DNA from: an uncultured Verrucomicrobiales bacterium
GTDB lineage: Bacteria; Verrucomicrobiota; Verrucomicrobiae; Limisphaerales; CANJSG01
NCBI GenBank assembly: GCA_946480965.1
Contig: CAMLMI010000309.1
Span: 1-5,957 of the forward strand
Length of the DNA stretch: 5,957 nucleotides
Direction: 5' to 3'
Both the position numbers and the translations under genes were made by a program. The notes beneath the pieces were generated by a model. That model ran no database searches. It was given only the letters and a program-made list of their open reading frames with translations, and was not told the DNA's origin. Positions 4,162 to 5,957 of the stretch are shown here, piece by piece; the first letter of the stretch is position 1, and the number at the start of each line of letters is the position of its first letter.

Positions 4162-5957
4162 ATGCAAACGATCACCTTCGCCCCGATGAACATGCCGCGG
4201 CCCATTCCGCCGACGCGCATCCGCCAACCGAAGAAGAACATCCCGCAGACGGCCATCGAGCGGAACCACATCCTCCAGGTGGTGCGGAACTACGTGGCGG
4301 AGTTCAATCCGGTGCCGCCCATGCCGCTGGCCCAGCTCAAGGAACACGCCGACGTGCTCCTCCAGCGCCTCGGCTGCAATCCCATCTATCGCGACTACGT
4401 GGGCGTGCTGCTGAACAACGAAATGTGGCGCGAACAGCTCGCCAGCGTGCCGTTCGAGCGTCGTCTGTTGCTTTTGCCGAAATGCCTCCGCGTGGAGAGC
4501 AAGTGCCCCGCGCCTTTCGACGAACTGGGCCTGCTCTGCAAGCAGTGCGGCCTTTGCTCCATCCAGGATCTCCAGGCCGAGGCCGAACGTCTCGGCTACG
4601 CGTCGCTTGTCGCCGAAGGCAGCGCCGTCGTCATGTCGCTGATCCAGACCGGCAAGATCGAAGCCATCGTCGGCGTGAGCTGCCTGAGCGTCTTGGAACG
4701 GTCCTTTCCCTACATGGAAGCGGCGGCCATTCCCGGCGTGGCCGTGCCGTTGCTCCAGGACGACTGCATCGACACCACCGTCGATCTCGACTGGATCTGG
4801 GACTACATCCATCTCACCGCCGACGACAAGACGCGCCGCCTCGACCTCGGCACCTTGCGCGACGACGTGGACTTCTGGTTCACGCCCGCGTCGCTCGAAA
4901 TGATCATGGGCCGGGGCGAAGGCGAGACCGAGAAGATCGCCCGCGACTGGCTCATGCGCGCCGGCAAACGCTGGCGGCCGTTCCTCGTCGTCGCGGCCTA
5001 CCAGGCTTTGCGCGAGGACACCGGCGGCGTGTTGCCCGAGGATCTGAAGAAGATCGCCGTGGCCGTGGAATGCTTCCACAAGGCGTCGCTCATCCACGAC
5101 GACATCGAGGACAACGACGCGATGCGTTACGGCGAGAAGACGCTGCACGAGGAACATGGGGTGGCCGTCGCGCTCAATGTCGGCGACCTGCTCATCGGCG
5201 AAGGCTACCGCCTGATCGCCGCCTGCAAGGCCAGTCCCGAGCAGAAGGCCGCCATGCTCGCCGCCGACAGCATTCGCTTAGGTCACAGTGATTTGGTCGT
5301 CGCCGGCGGGCAAGAGAACATGACGCTGGCTCCGCATTTGCTCGAGAACTCTCGCGCCGGCTACCGCATGGGCCATCTTTCGGCGACGGACTCGATGATC
5401 AAAGACGGCTTATGGGATCCCTATTCCAATTTCCATATGGGCAATGCCGCCGAACTCTGCGTGAAGGAACATAAGTTCACGCGCCAAGCGCAAGACGAGT
5501 TCGCGGTCGAGTCCTACAAGCGCGCGCAGAGCGCGATCAAAGACGGATTGTTCAAAGGTGAAATCACGGCCGTGGAAGTCGCCGGCAAAGGCGCTGCGCA
5601 GTCCTTCGACACCGACGAAGAGCCCGGCAAGGCGCGCTTCGACAAAATGCCCGAGTTGCGCCCGGCCTTTGAAAAAGACGGCACGATCACCGCGGCCAAC
5701 GCGTCGAAGATCAACGACGGCGGCGCGGCCTTCGTCATGGCTTCGGAAGCCGCCGTGAAAGAACGTGGCCTAAAGCCCATCGCGCGTGTCGTTTCGTACG
5801 CGAGCTTCGCGCACGAGCCGAAGTGGTTTACCACCGCGCCGATCACGGCGATCAAGCGCGCGCTCGAGGGCACGAAATTGAGCGTGGGCGACATCGACCT
5901 TTTTGAGATCAACGAAGCTTTCGCGGTCGTGACGATGGTCACGATGAAAGAGCTCGG
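4162..5957 (+). CDS. DUF116-polyprenyl synthase N-terminal part joined in frame to a thiolase C-terminal part; open at window end
   Basis: The frame is open from ATG 4162 to the end, 598 codons with no stop. Residues 1-90 are unassigned. Residues about 95-225 match DUF116: LLLLPKCLR, then C108-x6-C115-x10-C126-x2-C129-x2-C132, GCSAVV-like and VGVSC174 elements, probably binding iron-sulfur or another metal. From about 240 comes the start of a trans-isoprenyl diphosphate synthase: GKRWRP (268-273), the first aspartate-rich motif D313-D314-I-E-D317 that binds Mg and allylic diphosphate, and the GEKTLHEEHG...GDLLIGEGY segment. It stops at about 366, before the second aspartate-rich motif. From about 369 the sequence is thiolase. 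Prenyl synthases need both aspartate motifs, so as written the protein should not be a working one. DUF116 next to prenyl synthase may be normal for this lineage; the thiolase joint is probably not. Confidence applies to the reading frame and domain calls, not to a real single gene. Confidence 0.8.
   Translation, partial: MQTITFAPMNMPRPIPPTRIRQPKKNIPQTAIERNHILQVVRNYVAEFNPVPPMPLAQLKEHADVLLQRLGCNPIYRDYVGVLLNNEMWREQLASVPFERRLLLLPKCLRVESKCPAPFDELGLLCKQCGLCSIQDLQAEAERLGYASLVAEGSAVVMSLIQTGKIEAIVGVSCLSVLERSFPYMEAAAIPGVAVPLLQDDCIDTTVDLDWIWDYIHLTADDKTRRLDLGTLRDDVDFWFTPASLEMIMGRGEGETEKIARDWLMRAGKRWRPFLVVAAYQALREDTGGVLPEDLKKIAVAVECFHKASLIHDDIEDNDAMRYGEKTLHEEHGVAVALNVGDLLIGEGYRLIAACKASPEQKAAMLAADSIRLGHSDLVVAGGQENMTLAPHLLENSRAGYRMGHLSATDSMIKDGLWDPYSNFHMGNAAELCVKEHKFTRQAQDEFAVESYKRAQSAIKDGLFKGEITAVEVAGKGAAQSFDTDEEPGKARFDKMPELRPAFEKDGTITAANASKINDGGAAFVMASEAAVKERGLKPIARVVSYASFAHEPKWFTTAPITAIKRALEGTKLSVGDIDLFEINEAFAVVTMVTMKEL
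5241..5286 (+). other. Chimera junction between prenyl synthase and thiolase sequence
   Basis: Upstream, PEQKAAMLA continues the helical region of a prenyl synthase. Downstream, AADSIRLGHSDLVVAGGQEN is textbook thiolase, where families commonly read AxxLAADSIRLGDADVVVAGGMESM. The shared MLAA-type residues and gccgccatgctcgccgcc DNA could be a short homology at which two sequences were joined. Hand counts across the join: Lys AAA:AAG is 2:14 before and 9:8 after; Ala is about 10 GCG to 27 GCC before and about 17 to 11 after. The exact breakpoint cannot be fixed within this interval. Confidence 0.75.
5266..5957 (+). other. Thiolase (acetyl-CoA acetyltransferase) segment lacking its N-terminal third
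   Basis: Thiolases condense or cleave acyl-CoAs by way of a nucleophilic Cys (C89 in the Zoogloea enzyme), a His and a second Cys. The segment shows VVAGGQENM, YRMGHLSATDSMIKDGLWDP, HMGNAAELC, RPAFEKDGTITAANASKINDGGAA and EINEAFA, in family order. The CGSG-type nucleophile motif should lie about ten residues before DSIRLG and is replaced by prenyl synthase sequence. The C-terminal catalytic His and Cys lie beyond the window. The HLLENSRAGYRMGH style and GCG/AAA-richer codons hint at a different source organism, possibly Bdellovibrio-like; that is a weak impression. As joined here it could not be catalytic. Confidence 0.85.

Noticed and set aside
2850..4271. 473-codon minus-strand open frame opposite the radical SAM gene
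   Set aside because: It is a shadow of a strongly supported enzyme on the other strand, with biased composition and no recognisable motif.
3961..5157. 398-codon minus-strand open frame opposite the DUF116-prenyl synthase gene
   Set aside because: It is also antisense to conserved motifs, with Val/Ala/Asp/His-rich composition and an Arg-rich tail.
4162..5957. A genuine three-domain DUF116-prenyl synthase-thiolase enzyme
   Set aside because: Both enzymes are truncated at the join with loss of catalytic motifs, and codon usage changes there, so a chimera is the better reading.

Overview
The window is GC-rich bacterial DNA. It holds parts of an iron-sulfur/radical-SAM/isoprenoid gene group on the + strand, with repeat-dense non-coding DNA between the genes. 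The many short palindromes and nested inverted repeats, the dense + strand coding, and the ferredoxin, radical SAM and DUF116-prenyl synthase set suggest a Verrucomicrobiota (Pedosphaera-like) genome or a related PVC lineage, probably metagenome-derived. This assignment is inference from general resemblance; no search was possible.

Layout: (1) bases 1-72, the last 23 codons of an unidentified gene; (2) 73-295, two palindromic elements, one of four 17-bp palindromes in mirror arrangement and one long hairpin; (3) 296-1153, a dicluster [4Fe-4S] ferredoxin-type protein; (4) 1154-1914, about 760 bases of non-coding DNA packed with inverted repeats; (5) 1915-2109, a 64-residue protein of unknown function; (6) 2113-2862, an unrecognised 249-residue protein with visibly lower GC than its neighbours; (7) 2865-4154, a radical SAM protein with a SPASM/twitch-like C-terminal cysteine region; (8) 4162 to the window end, one uninterrupted frame that begins as DUF116, continues as the N-terminal half of a trans-isoprenyl diphosphate synthase, and changes at about 5250-5280 into the C-terminal part of an acetyl-CoA acetyltransferase (thiolase).

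The ferredoxin, radical SAM and DUF116-prenyl synthase genes plausibly work together. A ferredoxin could supply electrons to a radical SAM enzyme, and the prenyl synthase would make or bind an isoprenoid diphosphate. The product of such a pathway cannot be read from the sequence. The two genes at 1915-2862 and the repeat block separate the ferredoxin from the others and may be a later insertion.

The most important caution is the 3' end. The prenyl synthase loses its second aspartate-rich motif, and the thiolase lacks its N-terminal third, including the nucleophilic cysteine. Codon preference changes at the join: by hand count Lys goes from 2 AAA:14 AAG to 9 AAA:8 AAG, and Ala from GCC-dominated to GCG-dominated. 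This looks much more like a chimeric join of two organisms' DNA (assembly artefact) or a recent recombination than a working fusion enzyme. Everything after about 5280 should not be used to interpret the upstream gene group until the join is verified.
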